Assembly: GCA_016794305.1 (NCBI GenBank)
Contig: JAEUKN010000006.1
Coordinates: 1 to 54,106 of the forward strand
Direction: 5' to 3'
DNA: 54,106 nt
Source of the DNA: Alphaproteobacteria bacterium
GTDB taxonomy: Bacteria; Pseudomonadota; Alphaproteobacteria; Micavibrionales; Micavibrionaceae
Shown: positions 8,870 to 16,633 of the stretch, one piece after another
Position numbering within the stretch: the first letter of the stretch is position 1
Layout of the letters: each line of letters opens with the position of its first letter
Made by a program: the position numbers and the translations under genes
Notes under the pieces: model-generated
Seen by the model: only the letters and a program-made list of their open reading frames with translations
Told to the model about the DNA's origin: nothing
Databases searched by the model: none

Positions 8870-9376
8870 ATGGCCCCTAAATCCCCTACAAAAAAATCAA
8901 AAAAGAAAACTCTGCGCGGGCGTTTTTTATTGGCGGGTTTTTTGCTCACATCCTTGGCTATTTTGCCCACAACGGTTTTATTTTTTATCGGCATGTTGCC
9001 CTCGATCATTTGCCGATTTGTGGACCGCAGCCATTTGAAACAACGTACGCTCACTGTCGCGTTTATGAATTTTGCGGCGGTGTTTCCGTCTTGGTATAAA
9101 ATGGTGACCCAGGATCACACATTTGAACATACGGTGAATATTTTAACGGAACCCGTCAATATTGTGATTATGTATGGCGGGGCGTTGCTGGGTTATATGA
9201 TTGATTGGGGTGTATCGGGGATTGTGTCGTCTATGGTGGTGCAAAAGGGGCAAAATCGCCTGCGTAAGATCAAGGAATTGCAGTCCGATCTCATCTCTCG
9301 CTGGGGTGATGAAGTCTCAGGCGATGTACCGCTTGATGCGCAGGGCTTTCCGCTTCAGCAAAAGCAGGATCATTAA
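8870..9376 (+). CDS. Small membrane protein, uncharacterised
   Basis: 168 residues with a very basic N-terminus (KSPTKKSKKK) and hydrophobic segments at about 20-45 and 90-120, with a weaker one near 60. A charged C-terminal tail of about 45 residues follows. The positive-inside rule puts the N-terminus in the cytoplasm. It lies 67 bases after the pseudokinase gene and 45 bases before the M16 protease gene on the same strand, so the three may be one operon. I do not recognise a family; functional coupling to the pseudokinase is inference from position. Confidence 0.7.
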   Translation: MAPKSPTKKSKKKTLRGRFLLAGFLLTSLAILPTTVLFFIGMLPSIICRFVDRSHLKQRTLTVAFMNFAAVFPSWYKMVTQDHTFEHTVNILTEPVNIVIMYGGALLGYMIDWGVSGIVSSMVVQKGQNRLRKIKELQSDLISRWGDEVSGDVPLDAQGFPLQQKQDH

Positions 9377-9421
9377 CCGGTAATGAGAACATCAATAAAG
9401 GAAGCAATAAGGGTAACATGA

Positions 9422-10984
9422 ATGGGATGTTTGGTTTCAAGTCTGTGGCGGGATAAAGCGAAGGGTCAGGAGTTTAAAAGCCTAAGCCTTTTCTTGGCCT
9501 TTATGGTGGCGGTCATTCTTACGTTTGGTTTGGTTGATTTTGGGGCAATTGGCTTTGAAGCGCAGGCCGCAGAGTTATCATCTGCGTATGAGTCTGCTGG
9601 AGAGGCGAGCCCTGAGAAGATAAGCCCTGAGAAGGCAAGTTCTGCGGACGTAACTCCTGTTCCGCCTAACTACCCGCCAATTTATAATGCCAAGACAACC
9701 ACTTTGGAAAACGGTCTGAAGGTGGTGGTGATTGAAAATCACCGCGCGCCGGTGGTGCATCATATGATTTGGTATAAGGTTGGATCCGCCGATGAACCGC
9801 GCAATGACGGTGTGTCGGGGGCTGCGCATTTTCTGGAACATCTGATGTTTAAGGGCACAAAGGCCGTGGGCGCGGGAGAATTTTCGCGCCTCATTGCCGG
9901 CATTGGCGGGCAGGAGAATGCCTTTACATCATGGGATTACACGGCGTTTTTCCAGACGATTCCGGCGAAATATCTTCGGGATGTGATGGCGTTGGAATCT
10001 GATCGCATGATCAACCTCACACTCGCGGAAAAGGATATAGAGTCAGAGCGTAATGTGATTATTGAAGAACGCAGGGGCCGCACCGATAATGACCCGCGCG
10101 CCCTGTTTAATGAACAGATGCGGGCGATGTTGTTTGTGAATGCGCCCTATGCCGAACCGATTATCGGGTGGAGGGATGAGATGAGTTTGCTCAAACGCGC
10201 CGATGTGATGAATTACTACACCACTTGGTACGCGCCGAATAATGCGATTTTGGTGGTCTCGGGCGATGCGAAATTTGATGATGTGGTGCGCGATGCGCGC
10301 GCGACTTACGGCCTTATCCCTGCGCGGGAAGTGCCGCCCCATCTGCGCGCCCGTGTGCCGCAATTATCGGGCGGGGTGGCCATAACACACGCCGCCCCCG
10401 ATGTGCCGGAGGATGTCTATATCAAGGCCTGGATCGTGCCCAATTATGCGGATAACCCAAAGAATTATTACGGGCTTGGTCTTTTGACGCAGATTTTGGC
10501 CAATGGGGCCGACTCGATGCTTTATCAGGAATTTGTCGTGAAGCGAAAAATCGCAACCTCGGTCGAGCTCTCCTATAACGGTGATGCGCGCGGGGATGGG
10601 GAATTATGGCTTTATGCGATTCCGGCCGGCGGCACGAGTCCCGAAGCATTGGGCGCTGCGTTGGATGAATATTTTAAAACCATTTGGGCCAAAAAATTAA
10701 TGGATGATGAGATGATTGAGCGCGGCAAAACTCGCCTGATTGATGCGGCCGATTACGCGCGTGATTCTCTAGTGGGGCCCGCCATGGAGATCGGGCAAAT
10801 GATGGCAATTGGTATGAGCCTCAATGACATTGAAAATTGGCGAAACCATATCGCGGCACTCACCCCGCAAGATGTTGATGATGCGTATCGTGATGTTTTT
10901 CTGGGGACAGCAACTGCTTATCGCCTCCCTGTGACCGGGATCATGAAGCATGTGCCGGCAACTCAACCACACAAAATCCATTAA
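9422..10984 (+). CDS. M16 family zinc metalloprotease (exported)
   Basis: 520-residue insulinase/pitrilysin-type protease. After a hydrophobic signal-like segment (about 20-42) and a short Ser/Pro/Glu-rich linker comes the inverted zinc motif HFLEH at 136-140. The companion acidic motif VIIEERR follows near 202-208, and the inactive C-terminal half-domain from about 260 onward. M16B proteases of this type act in the periplasm as peptidases and are often encoded as pairs of an active and an inactive subunit. No second M16 gene is adjacent. The SPEKISPEKASSAD linker is repetitive. Partner and substrate are unknown. Confidence 0.88.
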   Translation: MGCLVSSLWRDKAKGQEFKSLSLFLAFMVAVILTFGLVDFGAIGFEAQAAELSSAYESAGEASPEKISPEKASSADVTPVPPNYPPIYNAKTTTLENGLKVVVIENHRAPVVHHMIWYKVGSADEPRNDGVSGAAHFLEHLMFKGTKAVGAGEFSRLIAGIGGQENAFTSWDYTAFFQTIPAKYLRDVMALESDRMINLTLAEKDIESERNVIIEERRGRTDNDPRALFNEQMRAMLFVNAPYAEPIIGWRDEMSLLKRADVMNYYTTWYAPNNAILVVSGDAKFDDVVRDARATYGLIPAREVPPHLRARVPQLSGGVAITHAAPDVPEDVYIKAWIVPNYADNPKNYYGLGLLTQILANGADSMLYQEFVVKRKIATSVELSYNGDARGDGELWLYAIPAGGTSPEALGAALDEYFKTIWAKKLMDDEMIERGKTRLIDAADYARDSLVGPAMEIGQMMAIGMSLNDIENWRNHIAALTPQDVDDAYRDVFLGTATAYRLPVTGIMKHVPATQPHKIH

Positions 10985-11025
10985 TGAGATTATCAAATGC
11001 TCCCAGTAATTGAGGGGGTGGATAT

Positions 11026-11060
11026 AAAAAACACCGACCTGTCGGCCGGCGTTTCTTTTT
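11026..11060. terminator. Bidirectional terminator between the M16 gene and rplA
   Basis: Arms at 11029-11039 and 11044-11054 pair in nine of eleven positions around a four-base loop. An A-run (11026-11031) lies on the left and a CTTTTT run on the right, so the structure reads as an intrinsic terminator on both strands. It sits between the convergent M16 and rplA genes. Confidence 0.65.
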
Positions 11061-11133
11061 ATGTGTCATATGGCGAAACAGTCCCAAACGGGAAGCATGA
11101 GGCGGTTTTATGCCGTCCAACCATGCTTTATTC

Positions 11134-11838
11134 TTAGGCCGCTTGGCTCAAATTCTGGAGATCAAGCTTAATGCCGGGTCCCATCGTTGAGGAAAGAGAG
11201 ACTTTTTTAATATAAACGCCCTTGGCACCCGAAGGTTTAGCCCGCACAATGGCGGCCACAAAGGCACGAATATTATCAGCCAATTTTTCTTTGGTGAAGT
11301 TGGCTTTGCCAACGCGCGCATGGACAATACCGGCTTTTTCAGCGCGGAATTCCACGGCCCCACCCTTAGAGGACTCAACCGCTTTTTTAACATCAAGCGT
11401 CACAGTTCCAAGTTTCGGGTTTGGCATCAAACCGCGTGGACCGAGCACCTTCCCGAGTTTTGCCATCAATGGCATCATATCGGGGGTTGCGATACAGCGG
11501 TCAAAATTGATATTGCCCTTCATGACTTCTTCGGCCAAATCATCCGCACCGACAATGTCCGCCCCGGCTGCGCGAGCCTCTTCGGCTTTTGCATCCTTGG
11601 CAAACACGGCCACACGCACAACGGCACCTGTCCCATGGGGAAGTTCAGTCACGCCGCGCACAACCTGATCATTCTGCCGCGGATCAACACCCAAATTCAT
11701 GGCAACCTCAATGGTTTCAGAGAATTTGCGATCCTGAGCACTTTTGAGCAAAATCTCCACAGCGTCTTCAACCGTATAGAATTTTGTCCGATCAACCAGC
11801 GCATTATTCTTTTTCATTTTTTTCGAAATATGTGCCAT
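11134..11838 (-). CDS. rplA: 50S ribosomal protein L1
   Basis: 234 residues, the normal bacterial L1 length. L1 binds 23S rRNA at the stalk that moves deacylated tRNA to the E site, and it can repress its own operon. Recognisable features are the [10 protein letters not shown] loop, [11 protein letters not shown], and the conserved C-terminal SSTMGPG. It begins three bases after the rplK stop, so the two are cotranscribed. The usual downstream rplJ-rplL-rpoBC block is absent; a bidirectional terminator and the convergent M16 gene come next. Confidence 0.97.
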   Translation of the reverse strand: MAHISKKMKKNNALVDRTKFYTVEDAVEILLKSAQDRKFSETIEVAMNLGVDPRQNDQVVRGVTELPHGTGAVVRVAVFAKDAKAEEARAAGADIVGADDLAEEVMKGNINFDRCIATPDMMPLMAKLGKVLGPRGLMPNPKLGTVTLDVKKAVESSKGGAVEFRAEKAGIVHARVGKANFTKEKLADNIRAFVAAIVRAKPSGAKGVYIKKVSLSSTMGPGIKLDLQNLSQAA

Positions 11839-11841
11839 GTT

Positions 11842-12276
11842 TTAACCCTCCACCACTTCGATACCCATGGAACGGGCAGATCCTTCAACCATTTTCATGG
11901 CTCCGGCTACGTCGTTCGCGTTGAGATCTTGCATTTTTGCATTGGCAATTTCTTCAACTTGTTTTTTGGTGATTTTCGCCACATAGGCCCCTTTACCCGG
12001 AGTTTGTGATCCGGAGGTAATTTTCGCGGCTTTCTTGATGAAATAAGTAACCGGCGGGGTTTTCATGACGAAGGTAAAGGATCGGTCCTCATACACCGTG
12101 ATCACCACGGGAATAGGCATTCCGGCTTCCATTTCCTGAGTTTTAGCATTGAATCCTTTACAGAATTCCATGATATTAACGCCGTGTTGACCCAATGCGG
12201 GACCAATTGGCGGGGACGGGTTGGCCTTACCGGCAGCAACCTGTAGCTTGATATAGCCTTTGACTTTCTTGGCCAT
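11842..12276 (-). CDS. rplK: 50S ribosomal protein L11
   Basis: 144 residues of standard L11, which forms the GTPase-associated centre with 23S rRNA and is needed for stringent-response sensing by RelA-type enzymes. The N-terminal proline-rich segment [20 protein letters not shown] and the C-terminal RNA-binding domain with [10 protein letters not shown] are clear. A GGAGG ribosome binding site precedes the ATG. The usual upstream secE-nusG pair is missing; the upstream gap instead holds a dispersed repeat element at 12332-12477, which lies between the promoter-proximal region and mlaF. Confidence 0.97.
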   Translation of the reverse strand: MAKKVKGYIKLQVAAGKANPSPPIGPALGQHGVNIMEFCKGFNAKTQEMEAGMPIPVVITVYEDRSFTFVMKTPPVTYFIKKAAKITSGSQTPGKGAYVAKITKKQVEEIANAKMQDLNANDVAGAMKMVEGSARSMGIEVVEG

Positions 12277-12331
12277 GATAACAAACCTCCGTTAAGGATT
12301 GAAGGGACGTGGTACGGCTCGGCATGGCCTG

Positions 12332-12477
12332 AGAGCTTGTTTACAATATCTACTACGGCTTTGGCTTTTCACGGTATTTCTGCGCTCCCGCTTCTCACGT
12401 ACTCTCAAGTACGATCCGATGCGGTTCTCGAAAAACCGCAAAAATCCTGTGCCTTAGCGACATTGTAAACAAGCCCT
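12332..12477. mobile_element. 146-bp MITE-like repeat with terminal inverted repeats (family 1, copy 1)
   Basis: Terminal inverted repeats of 19 bp (12332-12350 and 12459-12477) match at 17 positions; the core is GCTTGTTTACAAT against ATTGTAAACAAGC. Inside are two hairpins: CGTACT/AGTACG around CTCA near 12399-12414, and GCGGTT/AACCGC at about 12421-12439. A closely related copy starts at 54002 and a diverged fragment at 15229. No coding capacity, so any movement would need a transposase supplied from elsewhere. Confidence 0.75.
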
Positions 12478-12595
12478 GAAATCAGATTTTGCCGACAACC
12501 TTCCACAAACTGCGGCGTTTATATCGCATTGGGGGCGGTTTTACAAGCTATTTCTCAAAATCTGTAGGATTTTATCGCGGATGCGCGGGGAGTTG
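12478..12595. other. Remainder of the rplK-mlaF intergenic region
   Basis: The gap 12277-12595 holds the rplK ribosome binding site and presumably its promoter at its left end, then the repeat element. From 12478 to 12595 I see only a weak AAAATC/GATTTT hairpin near 12557-12573, which could end mlaF transcripts, and nothing coding. Confidence 0.4.
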
Positions 12596-13414
12596 CTAAA
12601 CGCCAGTAATCGGGCCACTGGCACGCCCATGGATAAACTGATCCACGTAAGGATTTCCGGAGTGGTCAAGTTCCTCGACCGCGCCGGTCCAGATAATTTT
12701 GCCCTGATGGATCATGGCAATATGATCCGCGATTTTGCGCGCACTGGCCATGTCATGGGTGATGGTGAGGGCCGTTGCCCCCAGATTTTTAACACATTTC
12801 ACAATCAATTCATTGATAACATCCGCCATAATCGGGTCAAGCCCCGTGGTGGGTTCATCAAAAAATATAATCTCCGGGTTTGTAGCAATGGCGCGCGCCA
12901 GGGCCACCCGTTTTTGCATTCCTCCCGAAAGTTCGGCCGGATATTGATCGGCGATGGACTCACCCATTCCAACCTCATTGAGTTTTTCAATGGCAATGGT
13001 TCGGGCTTCTTCCTTACTGATATTCTTGCCATAGATCAATCCAAAGGCTACGTTGTACCAGATCGGGAGCGAGTCAAATAAAGCTCCGCCCTGAAAGAGC
13101 ATGCCGAATTTTTTCAGGAGTGATTCGCGGTCCTTGCTTTTGGCACCGACCATTTCTTGCCCGTCAATTTTAATGGATCCTTGATCAGCCTTCACCAATC
13201 CCAAAATGGATTTTAGCATGACTGATTTTCCGGTGCCTGATCCGCCAATAATCACCATGGAATGTCCGCGTTCCACCCGTAAATCCACCCCTTGAAGGAC
13301 TTTTTTGCTGCCAAAAGCCTTGACAACTCCACTCATCTCAATTTTTGCCTGAGAGGTTGGATTTGAGGGCTGGGGGGCGGTTTGGGAGCCGGCTTGGGTC
13401 GCGTCAGTCATCAT
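12596..13414 (-). CDS. mlaF: Phospholipid transport ATP-binding protein MlaF
   Basis: ATPase of the Mla-type ABC system that moves phospholipids between the inner and outer membranes. In the 272 residues the Walker A motif GGSGTGKS is at 57-64, the ABC signature LSGGMQ at 162-167 and Walker B IIFFDE at 182-187, followed by PTTGLDP typical of MlaF. A Gln/Pro/Ser-rich N-terminal extension of about 22 residues is unusual but disordered. Its ATG overlaps the mlaE stop by four bases. The MCE-domain subunit gene mlaD, normally next, is not in the window. Confidence 0.93.
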   Translation of the reverse strand: MMTDATQAGSQTAPQPSNPTSQAKIEMSGVVKAFGSKKVLQGVDLRVERGHSMVIIGGSGTGKSVMLKSILGLVKADQGSIKIDGQEMVGAKSKDRESLLKKFGMLFQGGALFDSLPIWYNVAFGLIYGKNISKEEARTIAIEKLNEVGMGESIADQYPAELSGGMQKRVALARAIATNPEIIFFDEPTTGLDPIMADVINELIVKCVKNLGATALTITHDMASARKIADHIAMIHQGKIIWTGAVEELDHSGNPYVDQFIHGRASGPITGV

Positions 13415-14226
13415 GAAAAGAAAATCTGCGTGATCAAATAGTTGAAAATGAGAATAAGGATAGAGGCAGTCACCACGGCGTTGGTTGTGGCCGCACCCAC
13501 GCCCTGCGCCCCACGGCCAGAGTTATAACCGTGATAACATCCCATCAGGGCAACCAGAAAGCCAAATACGGCGGCCTTGACCAATCCTGAAACCACGTCA
13601 TTTTGCTCCAGTACCGACCAGGTTTGATGAAGGTAATTATGCGGGCTGAATTCCAGCACATGGGTGGCCACGATATAGCCGCCATAAACACCGATAATAT
13701 CACCGATAAGCACCAGAAGTGGCAACATCAACGCCCCCGCAATCACCCGCGGTACCACCAAGTATTTCATGGGATTGACGGACAGAGTGGTCAGCGCATC
13801 TATTTGTTCGGTCACGCGCATGGTGCCAATTTCTGCGGCGATGGAGGCCCCCACGCGCCCCGCGACCATCAACCCGGCCAAAACCGGTGATAATTCGCGG
13901 GTGATTGAAAGAACGACAACGGAGGCAATCGCACTTTCGGCATTAAATCTTGAAAATCCGGTATAGCTTTGCAATGCCAGAACCATACCCGTAAACAGCG
14001 CGGTCATGCCAACCACCGGCAACGAATAATAGCCGATATCAATCATTTGTCGCCCGATATGCCGGAGATAAAGCGGGGGCGCAAGGCAATGGCCCAAAGT
14101 CCGCAGCGCAAATAAGGTAATGGCCCCGAGTGCCTGAACGACATTCAAAATTGAATGCCCGACAGCTTGAAACACCCCTTGAGCATAGGGGGACTTTGAT
14201 TTGAGAAAATTTGTCAGGCCATTCAT
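13411..14226 (-). CDS. mlaE: Phospholipid transport permease MlaE
   Basis: 271-residue integral membrane permease of the Mla ABC transporter. Five or six hydrophobic segments are visible. The conserved amphipathic region includes the family motif AGRVGASIAAEIGTMRVTEQ (about 123-142) and DALTTLSVNPMKYLVVPRV. It is the first gene of the mlaEF pair, with coupled translation to mlaF. grpE lies 85 bases upstream on the same strand, so the pair might share its transcript. Confidence 0.93.
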   Translation of the reverse strand: MNGLTNFLKSKSPYAQGVFQAVGHSILNVVQALGAITLFALRTLGHCLAPPLYLRHIGRQMIDIGYYSLPVVGMTALFTGMVLALQSYTGFSRFNAESAIASVVVLSITRELSPVLAGLMVAGRVGASIAAEIGTMRVTEQIDALTTLSVNPMKYLVVPRVIAGALMLPLLVLIGDIIGVYGGYIVATHVLEFSPHNYLHQTWSVLEQNDVVSGLVKAAVFGFLVALMGCYHGYNSGRGAQGVGAATTNAVVTASILILIFNYLITQIFFS

Positions 14227-14311
14227 AAGACTATGCTTTTACAGTTTTTTTCTCTGTTCTCCAAGTGTAAATTTAGCGGCAACGAATTTTATAGGCGCCA
14301 GAGATATGGCT

Positions 14312-15097
14312 TTAAGCTTGTGTGTCCAGATTGTAAGGCGGCTGATCCGAACTCACAGATTTGGCAACCCCCACGCGGGCCGGGCGTAAAAGCCGATCAT
14401 GAAGAAGATAACCCGGTTCAATTAACTGAATGATCGTACCTTGAGCCTTGTCAGGGAAGGGGGCTTCAAACATAACTTCATGATAATGCGGATCAAATAA
14501 TTCATCAATCGGTTCAATGCGTTTGATGCCGTTCTTTTCAAAGCATCGCAACAAGGCCCGCTCCATGGCTTCCAACCCTTCAATAACGGCTTTATTGCGT
14601 TCATCCAACTTCACCTCTTCGGGAATGGCGTGCAATGCGCGCTTAAACGTATCGGCGACATCCAGCAAGTCACGCGCAAAGCCGGAAACTGCATATTTGG
14701 AGGCATCTTCACGCTCACGCTGGGACCGTTTGCGCATATTGTCCAGCTCAGCCACAGTTCGCAAAAGCTGGTCTCGCGCCTGGGCTAAGGCTTGCTCAAG
14801 CTGGGCTACTTGATCTGTTGTTGCGTTGCCTATCTTTTCAGGGTTTTGAGGGGTTTGCCCCGATTCCATGTCTCCGGATTGGTTGGCGGAAGAGCCAAAT
14901 TCATCTGATTCGCGTTGTGTATCTTGCGCAGCCTGAGATTGGCGCGCACGATAGGCCGCAGGCCCGGTGGGTCCGGTGAAGCCTTCGGGCGTGCGGGCGT
15001 CATTCTCATCGTTTTGGGCTCCGACGTTTTCGGTCGCGGGCTCAGAACCGGAAGAGGGGGTTTGAAAATTTTGAGAATTCTGGGAATGGGTCATCAT
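14312..15097 (-). CDS. grpE: Nucleotide exchange factor GrpE
   Basis: Releases ADP from DnaK in the Hsp70 cycle. The 261 residues comprise a disordered Gln/Ser/Asn-rich N-terminus (about 1-95), a long dimerising coiled coil (about 95-150) with NMRKRSQREREDASKYA, and the beta-wing domain with FDPHYHEVM and GYLLHDRLLRPARVGVAKS. The N-terminal extension makes it longer than the usual 180-210. Two overlapping promoter-like elements lie upstream, including one close to the alphaproteobacterial RpoH consensus. dnaK and hrcA are not adjacent. Confidence 0.96.
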   Translation of the reverse strand: MMTHSQNSQNFQTPSSGSEPATENVGAQNDENDARTPEGFTGPTGPAAYRARQSQAAQDTQRESDEFGSSANQSGDMESGQTPQNPEKIGNATTDQVAQLEQALAQARDQLLRTVAELDNMRKRSQREREDASKYAVSGFARDLLDVADTFKRALHAIPEEVKLDERNKAVIEGLEAMERALLRCFEKNGIKRIEPIDELFDPHYHEVMFEAPFPDKAQGTIIQLIEPGYLLHDRLLRPARVGVAKSVSSDQPPYNLDTQA

Positions 15098-15149
15098 ACA
15101 CTCAAATATCGAATTAACTATTGTCTGGCAGAAATCATAAAGAAATCAT

Positions 15150-15206
15150 GTTATGTCGGCGTATGCCAACTTTGTCAACATAAGTAATACTCCCTTGAAA
15201 ATCAAG
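15150..15206 (-). promoter_or_regulatory. Overlapping RpoH-like and sigma70-like promoters for grpE
   Basis: On the minus strand, CTTG (15206-15203) is followed after 18 bases by CTTATGTTGA (15184-15175), which fits nine of ten positions of the CYTATNTNNG element I recall for alphaproteobacterial RpoH. Inside it begins a sigma70-like pair: TTGACA (15178-15173), a 17-base spacer, and CATAAC (15155-15150). Both lie at a sensible distance from the grpE start at 15097. Dual heat-shock and housekeeping control would fit GrpE. Confidence 0.5.
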
Positions 15207-15228
15207 ATCGTCTAATGATATGAAACTC

Positions 15229-15290
15229 AGAGCTTGTTTGCAATCGCATCTTCGGTGTTGGCTTTTTGTGGCATTTCCGTACTTTTGCGA
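15229..15290. repeat. Diverged fragment of repeat family 1
   Basis: The segment begins AGAGCTTGTTTGCAAT, nearly the same as the left terminal repeat at 12332, and keeps GTTGGCTTTTTGTGGCATTT in register with GGCTTTGGCTTTTCACGGTATTT of copy 1. Similarity fades after about 60 bases. It lies directly upstream of yebC. Confidence 0.5.
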
Positions 15291-15347
15291 ATCGAAGTAA
15301 AGCGAATATTAAAACGCGAATCAGTTGTTATTGAAGGAGATAGAGCA

Positions 15348-16106
15348 ATGGCCGGTCATTCCCAGTTTAAAAATATCATGCACAGAAAAGGGCGGGTGGA
15401 TGCCAAACGTGCAAAAATTTTTACCAAATTGGGCCGTGAAATTCAGGTGGCGGCAAAGGCGGGCGGGGGCGACCCATCGGCCAATCCGCGTCTGCGCAAC
15501 GCTATTATTGCTGCGCGCGCCGAAAATATGCCCAATGATCGCATTAAAAAATCAATTGATGCCGGAACGGGTGCGGGAAACACCGAAAATTATGAAGAGA
15601 TTCGCTATGAAGGATACGCAGTCGGCGGCGTTGCCGTTATCGTCGAAGCCTTGACCGATAATAAAAATCGGACGGCACCCTATGTGCGTTCTTGTTTCTC
15701 TAAATATGGCGGAAATTTGGGGGAAACAGGATCGGTGGGATTTATGTTTGATCATCTGGGGGTGATCACCTATGGGGCCGCAGTTGCTGCGGCTGATGCA
15801 GTTTTTGAAGCAGCGTTGGAGGCCGGGGCTGAAAATGTGGACTCTACGGATGAGCATCACGAGATAACGACTCTTCCTGAAGGATTTATTGCGGCTCGCG
15901 ATGCGTTAGAAGAAAAATTCGGCCCAGCGGAAAAAGCCGAGCTGACATGGCGTCCGAACGTCATGAGCATGGTCGATGCCGCCACTGCGCACTCAATTTT
16001 GAAAATGGTTGAGGCTTTGGAAGATAGCGATGATGTACAAAACGTCATCACGAATTTCGAAGTTAGTGAGGAAGATTTGCAAAAACTTGCGAATGAGCAA
16101 TCATAA
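15348..16106 (+). CDS. yebC: YebC/PmpR family protein
   Basis: 252 residues starting MAGHSQFKNIMHRKGRVDAKR, the typical YebC opening (family consensus MAGHSKWANI). Members of this family act as DNA-binding regulators or, in recent work, as translation factors that help ribosomes through proline stretches. The start at 15348 has AAGGAG eight bases upstream; the frame is open back to 15234, but that stretch is repeat sequence. In many proteobacteria yebC precedes ruvCAB; here ruvB is almost 37 kb away. Confidence 0.94.
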   Translation: MAGHSQFKNIMHRKGRVDAKRAKIFTKLGREIQVAAKAGGGDPSANPRLRNAIIAARAENMPNDRIKKSIDAGTGAGNTENYEEIRYEGYAVGGVAVIVEALTDNKNRTAPYVRSCFSKYGGNLGETGSVGFMFDHLGVITYGAAVAAADAVFEAALEAGAENVDSTDEHHEITTLPEGFIAARDALEEKFGPAEKAELTWRPNVMSMVDAATAHSILKMVEALEDSDDVQNVITNFEVSEEDLQKLANEQS

Positions 16107-16132
16107 TTTGCTATTCGAGTTCAATTTTCCGC

Positions 16133-16169
16133 TTGACAGGCGGAATTAATGACAATAATAATCATTCTC
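16133..16169 (+). promoter_or_regulatory. Promoter with overlapping Fur box for the iron-uptake pair
   Basis: TTGACA (16133-16138) and AATAAT (16157-16162) are spaced by 18 bases. The 19 bases at 16151-16169 match the classical Fur consensus GATAATGATAATCATTATC at 16 of 19 positions and cover the -10 element. This placement predicts repression of the cupredoxin and FTR1 genes when iron is plentiful. Confidence 0.7.
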
Positions 16170-16206
16170 AATTACTAGATTCACTATTAATTGGTTCTTT
16201 ATCTTT

Positions 16207-16593
16207 ATGAATTTTTTTGAGAATGGGATGCACATGGCACAAATTTTCCAAAGTTATTTTAAAAAAATCGCCCTATACGGCTTGGTTTTGACAATAGGAA
16301 CGATGGGTGCAGCGCAAAGCTCGCAGGCTGCCCCCGAATATATAATCAACATTGAAAATCATAAATTCTCGCCCTCTGAACTGGAAATTCCGGCTGATCA
16401 AAAGGTTAAGCTGACGGTTATTAACAAGGATCCAACCGCGGAGGAGTTTGAGAGTTATGAGCTCAAGCGTGAGAAAGTTATCGCCGGTGGCAAGCAAGCG
16501 GTGATCTATGTCGGACCGCTTGAGCCCGGAACATACCCATTCTTTGGTGAGTTCAACCAATCCACCGCACAGGGCAAGATTATTGTAAAATAA
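16207..16593 (+). CDS. Periplasmic cupredoxin-domain protein of an FTR1 iron-uptake system
   Basis: 128 residues with a signal peptide (cleavage likely after SSQA, about residue 41) and one cupredoxin domain. Family features are ENHKFSPSELEIPAD, the EEFES segment, and IGPL-like YVGPLEPGTYPFFGEF before TAQG. Such proteins accompany FTR1 permeases and are thought to bind copper or iron during oxidation and delivery. The usual His before TAQG (FHxxTAQG) is Asn here, so metal ligation may differ. In-frame ATGs at 16228 and 16234 are alternative starts; the latter gives a tighter signal peptide. A Fur box precedes the gene, and the permease follows 40 bases downstream. Confidence 0.85.
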   Translation: MNFFENGMHMAQIFQSYFKKIALYGLVLTIGTMGAAQSSQAAPEYIINIENHKFSPSELEIPADQKVKLTVINKDPTAEEFESYELKREKVIAGGKQAVIYVGPLEPGTYPFFGEFNQSTAQGKIIVK

Positions 16594-16633
16594 GATTGTT
16601 ATCTTCTTGAAACTTTGTTGATAGGAATAAAAA

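Noticed and set aside
11320..12009. 229-codon open frame antisense to rplA-rplK
   Set aside because: Two conserved ribosomal protein genes explain the sequence; the frame crosses both and shows no domain.
15234..15347. 38-codon N-terminal extension of yebC
   Set aside because: The stretch is repeat-derived, is not found in the YebC family opening, and the ATG at 15348 has a strong ribosome binding site.
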